Below, one piece after another: positions 16,901 to 24,630 of a stretch of 64,000 nt of DNA; position 1 is the first letter of the stretch, and every line of letters begins with the position of its first letter. The stretch comes from Bryobacteraceae bacterium (GTDB lineage Bacteria > Acidobacteriota > Terriglobia > Bryobacterales > Bryobacteraceae): contig JAHDVK010000013.1 of the NCBI GenBank assembly GCA_023384675.1, forward strand, positions 89,139 to 153,138. The letters run 5' to 3'. A model generated the notes under the pieces. It worked only from the letters and a program-made list of their open reading frames with translations, did not search any database and had not been told where the DNA came from. The position numbers and the translations under genes were made by a program.

Positions 16901-17620
16901 GGTGACGCCTTCCTTCGGCTCCATCACAAGGGCTTCCCACTTGGATGCGCCTGCGGTGCGCGCAAGCAGGCGCACCTCGGGCGCATCGAAGCCCATGAGC
17001 TGCGCTTCCACGACCAGGTCGGCGCCCTTGCGGACCTTGCTATCGCCGGGCTGGACAAGGATGCGGTAGTAGGTTTGGCCGGAATCCTTCGGAGTCCCGG
17101 CCCAGAGCAGGCCGGCGCCGTAACCGAGCGGGCCGGGTCCGGCGAGGGTCAGCCAGACGAGGGCGGCGGCGCCGAGTGCGCCGGCGAGAGAGAGGCCAAC
17201 GAGAGTCTGGCTGGGGACCAACCGATGGGGCGGAAAATCCCCGGCGCGGTCCAGCGCCTCCTCGGCAAGCAGGGCGCGGAAGGGGTTGCCTTCGTCCTCG
17301 CCGCCGGCGAGCGTGGCGAGGCGCTGATCAAAAGCGGGGTGGCGGCGTTCGGCTTCGCTCGCGGTACGGCGGCGGCTCACGCGCAGCCAGGGGAGAACCA
17401 GCCCGAAGATGAGGGCCAGGCCGATGGCGATAAAGAGCGAGAAACGCGCCCAGAAGAGGCTGGCTTCGGAAAAAGCGTAGCGGTTCGCGACCCAGGCGCC
17501 GGCCACGGTGCCCAACAGTGCAGCAAGCGCGATGGCCGCGGCGCCCAGGGCCCAGGCTTTCCAGCGCAGACGCTGCTCGAGGCTCGCGAGATACTCGTGG
17601 AATCTCTCGATCGGATTCAT
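13988..17620 (-). CDS. DUF4175-family membrane protein with long coiled-coil and Gln/Gly-rich region
   Basis: Last gene of the eight-gene operon, 1210 residues. Two or three membrane helices lie at the N terminus (about 22-80 and 155-175), so most of the protein is probably outside the cytosol or periplasmic. Beta domains (about 185-480) come next, then a long helical region with Gln/Arg/Glu coiled coils (about 500-1020) interrupted by low-complexity runs such as GQQGQQGRQSAQQ. A collagen-like G-x-y tract fills residues 1027-1068. The C-terminal 130 residues are helical again (QAYQNAVRQLEEIRSS). DUF4175 proteins accompany MoxR/VWA genes in Acidobacteria; their biochemical role is unknown. The start overlaps the BatA-like stop as ATGA. 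Confidence 0.85.
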   Translation of the reverse strand: MNPIERFHEYLASLEQRLRWKAWALGAAAIALAALLGTVAGAWVANRYAFSEASLFWARFSLFIAIGLALIFGLVLPWLRVSRRRTASEAERRHPAFDQRLATLAGGEDEGNPFRALLAEEALDRAGDFPPHRLVPSQTLVGLSLAGALGAAALVWLTLAGPGPLGYGAGLLWAGTPKDSGQTYYRILVQPGDSKVRKGADLVVEAQLMGFDAPEVRLLARTAGASKWEALVMEPKEGVTGAYGFLLAGLAEPLEYMVEAGRVRSSLHRIAVIDLPSVRNIRVTYKFPSWMNASAEVEDPGGDLRAVEGTEAELMIETDRPMPQGLLLLDDGTRIPLQARGGNLSSGKITIRKDGLYSIAAIDEGEPVRISDDYFIEARPETPPVVKVLRPGRDARVSPIEEVLVEVEAADDYGLRSLELHYSVNGGEEKTVSLLPRAGAREGRGSALIALEDYKLEPGDLVALYASARDARATTRSDMFFIEAQPFEKEFSQSQTAGGGQGAGGEQQAQISQRQKEIINATWNQIRSKKTPAAMREDAEFLSGVQRKLSDQALSLAKRMMSRDLAGTNQEFQTFGKEMELASKAMLEATDPLRNQRWRESLAPEQKALQHLLRAEAVFRQIQVAFGQQGAGGGGGGNQQRDLESLFDLELDTEKNQYETAQSPLGGAGSPREREVDEAVKRLEELAKRQQQLAEQQRQQRQQSFQQRWAQEMLRREAEELKRRMEEMTRGMQGSQQQAQGQQQGQSGESTSSSGGQQGQQGRQSAQQGRGSQPQQRSLSQMASGQNADPRLERALKEVERALEDMRRAQQGGSQASDPDSARRAAERLGEAQSNLGGMRRQETGGKMDSIASRAQDLARRQRDFEERLKQAYGAGPDGRPRQQPGRTATQDKAEAGQFADEKQQMLEDYQKLEREMREATRSMATSEREAASKLRDALGEAQQNELGLRMKYSADWIRRGMGNYMAPRERVVTQALDQLERQVQQAQQAMGSNRGGEEQERAARALEQLEQARSELARQMGGAQQGQRGQQGQQGQQGQQGQQGQGGQGGQRGQEGQRGQEGQTGTGRNQQQGIGGRQTGEYSALNDGTLRGPSGEGNRRGIEQAYQNAVRQLEEIRSSGAASDETRAEIEALLARMKRLDPARFPGNPELLESLRRGILPELEQLELRLRRQASSGAQDIRSTGPARVPPGYEKAVADYYRRLSKGTQ
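14417..14542 (-). repeat. Collagen-like G-x-y tract inside the DUF4175 gene
   Basis: 126 bases encode 14 consecutive G-x-y triplets, mostly GQQ, GQR and GQE, ending in GTG (residues 1027-1068). At DNA level it is a 9-base slippage-prone repeat (CAAGGCCAG-like). It contains no proline, unlike typical collagen. Confidence 0.8.
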
Positions 17621-19617
17621 ATGGCCTCCCTACTGTAATGATGACTGGCGACCCAGGCTTCCATCAGCCCCGCAAGCAGGGCGAAGGCCAGAATCCAGGG
17701 CCATAACTGCCAGCGCCGGGGTTCGGTCACAGCGCCCGCCGAGGTCGAAGCGCCGCGGTCCAGCGGAGCGCCCTGCCAGAGTTCAGCCGAATCCTCGGGC
17801 ATGAGGGTGAGATCGGATTCGCGGCGGTCGATGTTGACGGAGACCAGTTCGCGGCGTCCGCCCGCGCGGCGGATCTCCCAGAAACCGGGCCGGTCGAGCG
17901 CGAGCGTGGCCTGGCGGGCGGATTCGGCCAGAGACAGCGCGCGGCTGCCATCAGGCCCGATCACTTCCACCGAGGCCCCGCCGCTTTCGGTTTGCAGGTC
18001 CAGCGCGGCATCGACGCTGAGCCTGGCGGCGCGTTCCTCGATACCGGCCAGCCAGCGGAGGGATTGCTCGATGAAGGGAACAAAGGCGGGGCGAAGGGGG
18101 AAGTCGTTCGCATCGTTGTCGAGCGTGGAAGCGAGAATGAGCACGCGTCCTTCGCCTTTGCGCCATTCCAGCAGCAAAGGTGCTCCCGTTGTGGCGCGGG
18201 CGACAACGGCGGCGTTTCCTGGCTGGATCTCGAACAACTGGAAGAAGCGGACTCCGTCCCAGCGGTCTGTTCGCGCGATGGCGGGGTGAGCGAGATCGGC
18301 CTCGCCGAGCGTGGAGAAGCGGTCGCCCGCGCGGGATTCGTACTGGCTGCCGCCGATCGCGAGGCCCGCAACGGGGACCTGGCCCACCGCGCTGGTGGCG
18401 GTCCCGACCGCGGAAAACAGGCCCTTACCGCGCTCGACATGCTGCTGGAGAGCGCTTTCAAGCGCGGGAGGCAGACGGCCGGGATCGGAAAGCATCACGG
18501 CGACGTATCGATCGAGATTTAGTGCTCCGGCGGAGGAGGCGGGCAGCACATCCAATGTGAAAAGGCCCGGGGCGGCCGTTTCGAGGGCAGCGCGAACGAA
18601 GACAGCCGATCCCGCCGATCGGGGTCCGTGCAAAAACAGGATGCGTTCTGGGTCGGCCCGCTCCACCGAGAATAAGTAATTGTCGTCCGCTGGCAGTCCA
18701 TCCGGCTCGACGAAAGCGACCTCACAGCGGCTGAAACCGTAGGGCACATCCAAGCCCGTGAAGGCGGCGATGGCGCGCCCGTTAGCGGGGATGAGGACGG
18801 ACTCGCGCGCGACGGCGCGCCCGTTGACACGCAATTCCAAGGTGCGCTTGGATTCGGGCGTGTTGTGGCCGGCCAGGGTTACCTCAACGCGCGACTGCTT
18901 CGGGTCCACAACGCGCGCGGGGGCGTTTACGCTCTCCACGGTCCAATTCGGTTCGTCGCGCTCGGCCGCGCGATGCAGAACGAGCGTGGTCCCGGGCTCG
19001 AGACGCAGTTCAGCGAAGCCGGGCGGCATGGAACTGCGTTGCAGGTCGCTGAATAGATGCACCTCGACAGGGACATTTGCGGTGCGGGCCAGGTTGCGAA
19101 GCGCGCCGGCCAGGTCGCCAAGAGAACTGCGCGAACCAGTGGTTTCGATCGACTCCAGCGCGGCGCGGAGGATGGCGGGGTCGGCTGTAGGCTCGTTCAA
19201 AAGGCGGGTGGTGGAAGCGAACGCGATGACCTGCGCGCGGGTGGCGCCGCGCACCTGTTCAAGAATCCCGCGAGCGGCTGACTTGGCGCGCGGCAGGCGG
19301 TCGCCGAAGCCCATGCTGGCGGACTCGTCCACGGCCAGCAGCAGGAGTTTGTCGCCGCCAAAGCCGGGCGGCACCGCGCTGGTGATAAATGGCCGTGTGA
19401 AGGCGAAAACGATCAGCGCGAGCAGAGCGAGCCGCATGGCGAGCAGGAGCAAGTAGTCCAGACGGCGCTGCCGGACCGAGGCGGACGTTGATCGCTCAAA
19501 AAACATGAGCGAGCTGAAATGTTGCGGCGTGGATTTGTGGCGCTTGAGCAGATGCAGGTACACCGGCAGCGCCAGCAGCCCGAGTCCGGCGAGAAACCAT
19601 GGTGTGAGGAATCCCAT
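17617..19617 (-). CDS. BatA-like protein with VWA domain
   Basis: Membrane protein of 666 residues. The N terminus (MGFLTPWFLAGLGLLALPVYLHLLKRH) is the BatA N-terminal signature with two hydrophobic segments (about 3-22 and 55-75). A von Willebrand A domain follows with a MIDAS motif DESAS at about 97-101. The middle is beta-rich (about 220-430), followed by a possible GATase-like or Rossmann region, and a final membrane helix (WPWILAFALLAGLMEAWV) lies near the C terminus. ATG 19617 is preferred; a GTG one codon upstream is the alternative. Either start overlaps the DUF58 stop. It probably works with MoxR and DUF58 as a membrane-bound metal-dependent adhesion platform. Confidence 0.88.
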   Translation of the reverse strand: MGFLTPWFLAGLGLLALPVYLHLLKRHKSTPQHFSSLMFFERSTSASVRQRRLDYLLLLAMRLALLALIVFAFTRPFITSAVPPGFGGDKLLLLAVDESASMGFGDRLPRAKSAARGILEQVRGATRAQVIAFASTTRLLNEPTADPAILRAALESIETTGSRSSLGDLAGALRNLARTANVPVEVHLFSDLQRSSMPPGFAELRLEPGTTLVLHRAAERDEPNWTVESVNAPARVVDPKQSRVEVTLAGHNTPESKRTLELRVNGRAVARESVLIPANGRAIAAFTGLDVPYGFSRCEVAFVEPDGLPADDNYLFSVERADPERILFLHGPRSAGSAVFVRAALETAAPGLFTLDVLPASSAGALNLDRYVAVMLSDPGRLPPALESALQQHVERGKGLFSAVGTATSAVGQVPVAGLAIGGSQYESRAGDRFSTLGEADLAHPAIARTDRWDGVRFFQLFEIQPGNAAVVARATTGAPLLLEWRKGEGRVLILASTLDNDANDFPLRPAFVPFIEQSLRWLAGIEERAARLSVDAALDLQTESGGASVEVIGPDGSRALSLAESARQATLALDRPGFWEIRRAGGRRELVSVNIDRRESDLTLMPEDSAELWQGAPLDRGASTSAGAVTEPRRWQLWPWILAFALLAGLMEAWVASHHYSREAI

Positions 19618-20504
19618 CACAGTCTCCCCTGGCGAACAGTGAGATACTCGCGCAGTGCATCATCGAGCGGGCGGCCGGTTTCCAGCAGATGGTAACTGAT
19701 GCCGGCGCCCTGGGCCTGAGACCGCATCGCTTCCAGGTGGGCGTCGATCCTGGCCGGGTAGGCTCCTGCGGCGTATTCGGGCGACACCTCAAGCTCCTGC
19801 CCGGTTTCTAGGTCGATCAGGATGCGGGGGCCTTCAAGCGAGGGACGTACCTCGGCGGGGTCGAGGATATGGAAAAGGATCACATCATTGCCCCGGTGGC
19901 GCAGGGGCGCGACGGTGCGGATGATCTCCTCGGGCGGCGCAAAGAAATCGGAAAGGACAAGCACAATGCCGCGCCGCCGGAGCATCTCCTGGAACAGAAA
20001 GAACGGCTTGGCGAAGTCGGTGCGGTGGCCGGGCTCGGCATGGTCGATGCCGTAAAGCACCTTCAGCCAGGTGCCTTGGCGCGAGGAAGGCTCCACGTAA
20101 TCGCGTACTTCGTCGTCGAAGCCGATGAAGCCGATGGCGTCGCGCTGCTTATGGGCGAGGTACGCCAGCGAGGCGGCCAGAAACCGCGCGTAGTCGATCT
20201 TGCTCACGCCGGTGGACTGAAAGCGCATGGAGGCGCTGCGGTCGAGCAAGATGGTGACGCGCGTGTTGGTCTCGCCGCGATACCGCTTGAGATAGAGGCG
20301 GTCGGCGCGGGCGAAGACGTTCCAGTCCACGTAACGAAGATCGTCGCCGGGCACGTAAGGGCGGTACTCAGCAAACTCCTGGCTGAAGCCGAAGTCGGGC
20401 GAGCGGTGCAACCCGGAGATGAAGCCGTCGACGACAGTCTTGGCGGTCAACTCCAGGTTGGCAATGCCGGCGAGGATCTTCGGATCGAGGAATCGCTGGA
20501 ACAT
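19617..20504 (-). CDS. DUF58 domain protein
   Basis: Soluble 295-residue protein with the DUF58 signature: EFAEYRPYVPGDDLRYVDWNVFAR (about 43-66) followed by a VWA-like fold whose MIDAS is DRSAS at 88-92. DUF58 proteins almost always sit beside MoxR ATPases, and this one starts 9 bases after the moxR-type gene ends. The likely role is a partner that couples the ATPase to the membrane VWA protein. No membrane segment is visible. Its stop overlaps the start of the BatA-like gene. Confidence 0.92.
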   Translation of the reverse strand: MFQRFLDPKILAGIANLELTAKTVVDGFISGLHRSPDFGFSQEFAEYRPYVPGDDLRYVDWNVFARADRLYLKRYRGETNTRVTILLDRSASMRFQSTGVSKIDYARFLAASLAYLAHKQRDAIGFIGFDDEVRDYVEPSSRQGTWLKVLYGIDHAEPGHRTDFAKPFFLFQEMLRRRGIVLVLSDFFAPPEEIIRTVAPLRHRGNDVILFHILDPAEVRPSLEGPRILIDLETGQELEVSPEYAAGAYPARIDAHLEAMRSQAQGAGISYHLLETGRPLDDALREYLTVRQGRL

Positions 20505-20513
20505 GCGTGTTTC

Positions 20514-21527
20514 CTAACTAGTGGGCACGGGCCGGGCCTCGAGCAGGCGGGTGAGGATGTCGTCGGGAGTGAGGCGGTCGCTCTCAGCCTGGAAATTGAG
20601 CAGGATGCGGTGGCGAAGGACAGCGCGCATCAGGGTCGTCACATCCTGGTAGGTCACGTGGTGGCGGCCATGCATGAGCGCACGCGCCTTCGAAGCGAGC
20701 ACGATATTCTGAATGCCGCGCACGCTCGCACCGAAGTTCACATATTTCTTAACGAAATCCGGCGAGGAAGGATCCGTGACGCGCGTCGCTCGCACCAGAG
20801 CTACCGCGTAACGCGCGATGTCCTCCGATATCGGCACCATCCGCACAAGCTGTTGGAACTCGAGAATCTCTTCGGCGCTCGTCACTGGCTGCGGAGTGGC
20901 TTTCGCCGTAGTCGTCGTCAGGCCGATCACCCTGAGTTCGTCCTCGGGTCCAAGGTAGTCGAGAAGGGTATTAAAGATGAAGCGGTCGAGCTGCGCCTCG
21001 GGCAGCGGGTAGGTGCCCTCCAGCTCGATCGGGTTTTGCGTCGCAAGCACGAAGAATGGCGCGGGCAGGTTGTAGTGGTTGCCGCGCACGGTGCAGCTCA
21101 GCTCCTGCATGGCTTCGAGCAGCGCGGATTGAGTCTTCGGCGGAGTCCGGTTGATTTCGTCCGCGAGCACTATGTTGCCGAAGATGGGCCCAGGGACAAA
21201 GGTCCAGATGCGGCGGTTGGTCCCGGGTTCCTCTTCGAGGATGTCGGTGCCCGTGATATCGGAGGGCATCAGGTCGGGCGTAAACTGAATCCGCTTGAAC
21301 GCCAGGCCGAGCGTCTGCGCCATGGTACGCACGAGCAGCGTTTTGGCGGTGCCCGGCAGGCCGGTGATCAGGCAATGGCCGCCCACGAACAGCGCGATCA
21401 TGAGCTGTTCCAGCACTTCCTCCTGTCCGACAATCACCTTGCGGACTTCGCGCACGATGGCCTCTTTCACCTGCTGGAAGCGTTCGACGCGGGCTTTCAA
21501 TGTGGTCAGATCGATTTCGCTGGTCAT
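20514..21527 (-). CDS. MoxR-family AAA+ ATPase
   Basis: Cytosolic AAA+ ATPase of 337 residues. Walker A is GLPGTAKT at 56-63, Walker B is LADEIN at 121-126, and sensor 1 lies in ATQNPIE. The C-terminal lid contains FGASVRG, the sensor 2 region. MoxR proteins act as chaperones that insert metals or assemble VWA-containing complexes. The start ATG overlaps the stop of the TPR peptidase as ATGA, so translation is coupled. The assignment is certain; the client protein is presumed to be one of the VWA proteins in the same operon. Confidence 0.96.
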   Translation of the reverse strand: MTSEIDLTTLKARVERFQQVKEAIVREVRKVIVGQEEVLEQLMIALFVGGHCLITGLPGTAKTLLVRTMAQTLGLAFKRIQFTPDLMPSDITGTDILEEEPGTNRRIWTFVPGPIFGNIVLADEINRTPPKTQSALLEAMQELSCTVRGNHYNLPAPFFVLATQNPIELEGTYPLPEAQLDRFIFNTLLDYLGPEDELRVIGLTTTTAKATPQPVTSAEEILEFQQLVRMVPISEDIARYAVALVRATRVTDPSSPDFVKKYVNFGASVRGIQNIVLASKARALMHGRHHVTYQDVTTLMRAVLRHRILLNFQAESDRLTPDDILTRLLEARPVPTS

Positions 21528-23716
21528 GGTTTATTGCTTCGTTCCTTATTAATCTCCAGCAGGAGTTTCTGCGCCGGGCGGAATCCGGGCGCGTGCTCGA
21601 GCGAGTGAAGTATGTGCTCTTCCGCTTCCGGGACGCGTTTCAACGCAAAGTGCACGCGGGCCAAATCATAATGCGCGGTGGCCGGATCGGTGGGTGTGAG
21701 AGCGACGACGGCGGCGTACTCTTCGGCGGCGCCCGCCCAGTCGCCCGCCTCCGCGCGCAGGTCGCCGAGCTTCTTATGCAGCGGCTCATCCTTTACCGGA
21801 TAGATCCACAGCAGGCGTTCGAGAGCCGCGCGGGCTTCGGCGGGATGGCCAAGTTCTTCTTCGAGTTCGGCGAGTTTTTTCAGCGATTCCGGATTGCGCC
21901 CGCCATGCTGCACGTAATCCCGAAGCTCCTTCGCGGCCGAAGCCTTGTCCTCGAGCGCCAGGAAAGAGAGGGCCCTCGCTTCATAGACGTTGCCCTTGTC
22001 CACATAGTCGGGATAAAGCGGCTTGAGCTCTGCCGCGATCTTCAGCGCATCCTCGTGGCGCTTCTCCATCCGCGCCTTGGTGACCTCGGGAGCGCGCTTC
22101 AGATACTCCTTATAGCCTCGGACGGAGGTTCCATGCTGCTCTTCGAGCCAGGCGAAAAACTGTTCGTCGAACTCCTCCGGCTTCAGACCCAGCACGCGCT
22201 CAATGACCGCGACGGTCGGCTCCGCCTTCGTGTACGCCTCGAGCATCTCCATCAGCTTGCCCCAGCCCCAGCGTTCATTCACGTAGTCGCAGAAGCGGCC
22301 GGCCTGGAAGTAGCTCACTACGACCTGGCCGGGGTACTCGGGACGGATAAAGCCGCGGTCGAGCTTCGCCACCGGCAGCAGTTTCTTCTCGGCCATCGCC
22401 CAGAGGATCTGCGGTGTGACTCGCTCGCCCCATTCCGGATTGACGGCCGTTTCTTCATGGACCGCGAGGCCCTCGGTGAACCAGCGCGACACGCGGTGAT
22501 TCGTACGGTGGAGCGTGAACACGTGGCTGAGTTCGTGCCACAGAGTGCTGGCCCAATGGTAGGAGCCCGGTTCGCGGCCTGAGGGGCTGTCCATGGCGAT
22601 GGACATGACAAAGGTCACGCCCAGCGCGCCCAGGCCCGGCATCCCCATCGTGCGTACGGCGAAGTCCTCATGCAGCGGGTAGAACTCGATTTGCACGGGG
22701 CCGGGCAGCTTCACGTTGTATTTCTTCTCGAACACGGCGATCGCGCGCTCGGTCTCGCGCTCGACGTACGGCCGCAACAGAGCCGCCTCGCTCTTATGGA
22801 GGCGGAGAATGGCGTTCTTCGTACGAATCGTTTCGTAATTGCGCAGGCTGTCGAGGAGTTTGAGACTGTTGGCGGTCGCGGCATTCCGGAAGCCATTCTC
22901 GTAGCACTGCTCCAGCAGTTCCTGGGCTTCGCGGTCCTTGCCGACGCGCATCAGGTTGATGCCGAGTTCCGAGCGCGCAGCCCAGTTGTCGGGTTCGATT
23001 GCGATGGCCCTCTGGTACAGCTCGATCGCCTCTTCATAGCGGCGGTTGAGCACGTGCCAGTGGGCGATGCGGGCGTAACCCCGGCCATAGGCGGGGCTGG
23101 CGTCGTGCATCTTCTTGAGCCAGGGCGACTCGGGCTTGTCCGCCAGCAGGTCGATGGTGGCGTGCACGGCCATGGCGTCGAGGGCATGCGAATCCAGCGC
23201 CAGCGCCTTGTCCGCCTCCTCTCGCGCGCGCTCAAAGTCGCCATCTTCCAGGACCAGGCCGGCAATCAGTTCTTGCGCTTCAACCAGCTTCGGATCACTC
23301 TCGATGGCTTGCCGGGCGAGGTCGATCGCGCGGCGGTCGAATCCTTCGCTGAGGGAAACGGCCAGGCCCAACAGCGCGCCCGCATGGTCCTTCTTGAGTT
23401 CCAGTGCTTCCTGGAAGAGCTGGCCCGATTCCGTCACGTTGAAGCGCTCGAGCAACAGCCTCCCCCAGCGGACGCGTACTTCCGGGTCTTTCGGCTGTAC
23501 CTTCACCGCCGACCGGAACACCGCGCCGGCCTCTTCATAGCGTCCCAAGCCCCAAAGACCTTCGGCCATCCCGGCCGGATTGAAGGAATCGAGGAGCTTC
23601 GTGAAGCAGGCCGTGGCCTCTGCGCCGCGGCTGAGCTTGCGCAGCTTCCAGCACTCGTCCGCGGGAGCGGCGAACGCAGTGAACGCCAATAAAACCAGGG
23701 GCAGCAGGCGCATCAT
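21524..23716 (-). CDS. TPR protein with intact gluzincin (peptidase MA-like) domain
   Basis: Secreted 730-residue protein. A signal peptide (MMRLLPLVLLAFTAFAA) precedes helical TPR repeats (about 20-300). A zinc metallopeptidase domain follows: HELSH at 394-398 gives the HExxH site, and Glu415 in WFTEGLA is the likely third ligand, as in gluzincins. More TPRs fill about 540-730. The ATG at 23716 overlaps the stop of the caspase-like gene as ATGA; the long in-frame extension to 24133 is antisense-like filler inside that gene and is rejected. The protease looks active. Substrate unknown; the operon suggests processing or turnover of envelope proteins. Confidence 0.88.
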   Translation of the reverse strand: MMRLLPLVLLAFTAFAAPADECWKLRKLSRGAEATACFTKLLDSFNPAGMAEGLWGLGRYEEAGAVFRSAVKVQPKDPEVRVRWGRLLLERFNVTESGQLFQEALELKKDHAGALLGLAVSLSEGFDRRAIDLARQAIESDPKLVEAQELIAGLVLEDGDFERAREEADKALALDSHALDAMAVHATIDLLADKPESPWLKKMHDASPAYGRGYARIAHWHVLNRRYEEAIELYQRAIAIEPDNWAARSELGINLMRVGKDREAQELLEQCYENGFRNAATANSLKLLDSLRNYETIRTKNAILRLHKSEAALLRPYVERETERAIAVFEKKYNVKLPGPVQIEFYPLHEDFAVRTMGMPGLGALGVTFVMSIAMDSPSGREPGSYHWASTLWHELSHVFTLHRTNHRVSRWFTEGLAVHEETAVNPEWGERVTPQILWAMAEKKLLPVAKLDRGFIRPEYPGQVVVSYFQAGRFCDYVNERWGWGKLMEMLEAYTKAEPTVAVIERVLGLKPEEFDEQFFAWLEEQHGTSVRGYKEYLKRAPEVTKARMEKRHEDALKIAAELKPLYPDYVDKGNVYEARALSFLALEDKASAAKELRDYVQHGGRNPESLKKLAELEEELGHPAEARAALERLLWIYPVKDEPLHKKLGDLRAEAGDWAGAAEEYAAVVALTPTDPATAHYDLARVHFALKRVPEAEEHILHSLEHAPGFRPAQKLLLEINKERSNKP

Positions 23717-24630
23717 TGCTCGAGCTCCTCTTGCAGTTGCGCAAGCTCGATCAACAGCGCGCTGAGCTGTTTGCGGTATTCCGGCTCCGGCATCGCCGCC
23801 TTTTCGTACTTCAGCTTGTCGATCGCCTGTTCGATCTCTTCCTTGCGCACCAGCAGTTTCTGCTTCGCCGGATCTCGCAGCGCCTCCTGAATCTTGCCGA
23901 ACCGGACCACCTGGAAGCCCGCCGCCAGCAGTCCCTGCCCGTTCTCGGGCGAAGGGGCGCGCACGGCCTCGCGCACGCCGGTGTCCTCCAGCATCGCGTG
24001 TTCCGTGGCGAGCCGCTGCTGCGTCTTGTAGAAGTCCGTTGTCTTTCGGTCGGCGTAGCGGTAGGCCTCCAGCGCACTCACCGTGCCGCTCTTGTCGGTG
24101 TCGGCGTTCGCGTCGCGGAACGCTTCCACCCAATACCGCGGAAACACCACCGCATTCTTCTCCATGCCCGAGCGTGTCGCGCTGACGAGCACCCGGTTCT
24201 CGCGCTTCAACGCCTCAATCGCCCCGCCGCTCGCGCTCGTGGCCAGCACCACAAGCTGACGTGCGGGTATGCGGTCCAGCCACGCGCCCAGTTCGGTCCC
24301 CGTCACATCCGGACCGGGGATGTTGAACTTGTATTCGAGTTGATCCCACGTGCCATGGCCGATCAGCGTGAGGACGAAGGCATCGTCCCGCCTGGCGCCA
24401 GCGGCAACCTGGTCCAGCGCGGCCTTGATCGCGGTCTTCGTGGCCTGCGCTCCGGAAAGAGTTTGAACCTGCACGTCCTCGCCCGCCGCCAGCTTCTGCA
24501 TATCGGCAACCAGCGCAGCGAACCGCGATTCATATTCCGGCTGGCCGCCCAGCCCGCCCACGACCACATGCCAGGTCGCTCCTGGAAGCGCAGCCGCAAG
24601 CAACAACCCAAAGATCACAGCCCTCTTCAC
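23713..24630 (-). CDS. Caspase-like protein lacking the catalytic Cys, with an EF-hand loop
   Basis: Exported protein of 305 residues starting at GTG 24630, which overlaps the upstream stop as GTGA. A signal peptide (KRAVIFGLLLAAALPGA) leads into a caspase/C13-type Rossmann fold. The His is present in LIGHG (His92), but the place where C-x-S-G-G is expected reads TSASGG (131-136), so Ser132 replaces the nucleophile. A canonical calcium loop DTDKSGTVSALE follows at 177-188. The C terminus is coiled coil (about 255-305). The protein probably binds rather than cuts. Family assignment rests on motifs only. Confidence 0.7.
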   Translation of the reverse strand: MKRAVIFGLLLAAALPGATWHVVVGGLGGQPEYESRFAALVADMQKLAAGEDVQVQTLSGAQATKTAIKAALDQVAAGARRDDAFVLTLIGHGTWDQLEYKFNIPGPDVTGTELGAWLDRIPARQLVVLATSASGGAIEALKRENRVLVSATRSGMEKNAVVFPRYWVEAFRDANADTDKSGTVSALEAYRYADRKTTDFYKTQQRLATEHAMLEDTGVREAVRAPSPENGQGLLAAGFQVVRFGKIQEALRDPAKQKLLVRKEEIEQAIDKLKYEKAAMPEPEYRKQLSALLIELAQLQEELEQ

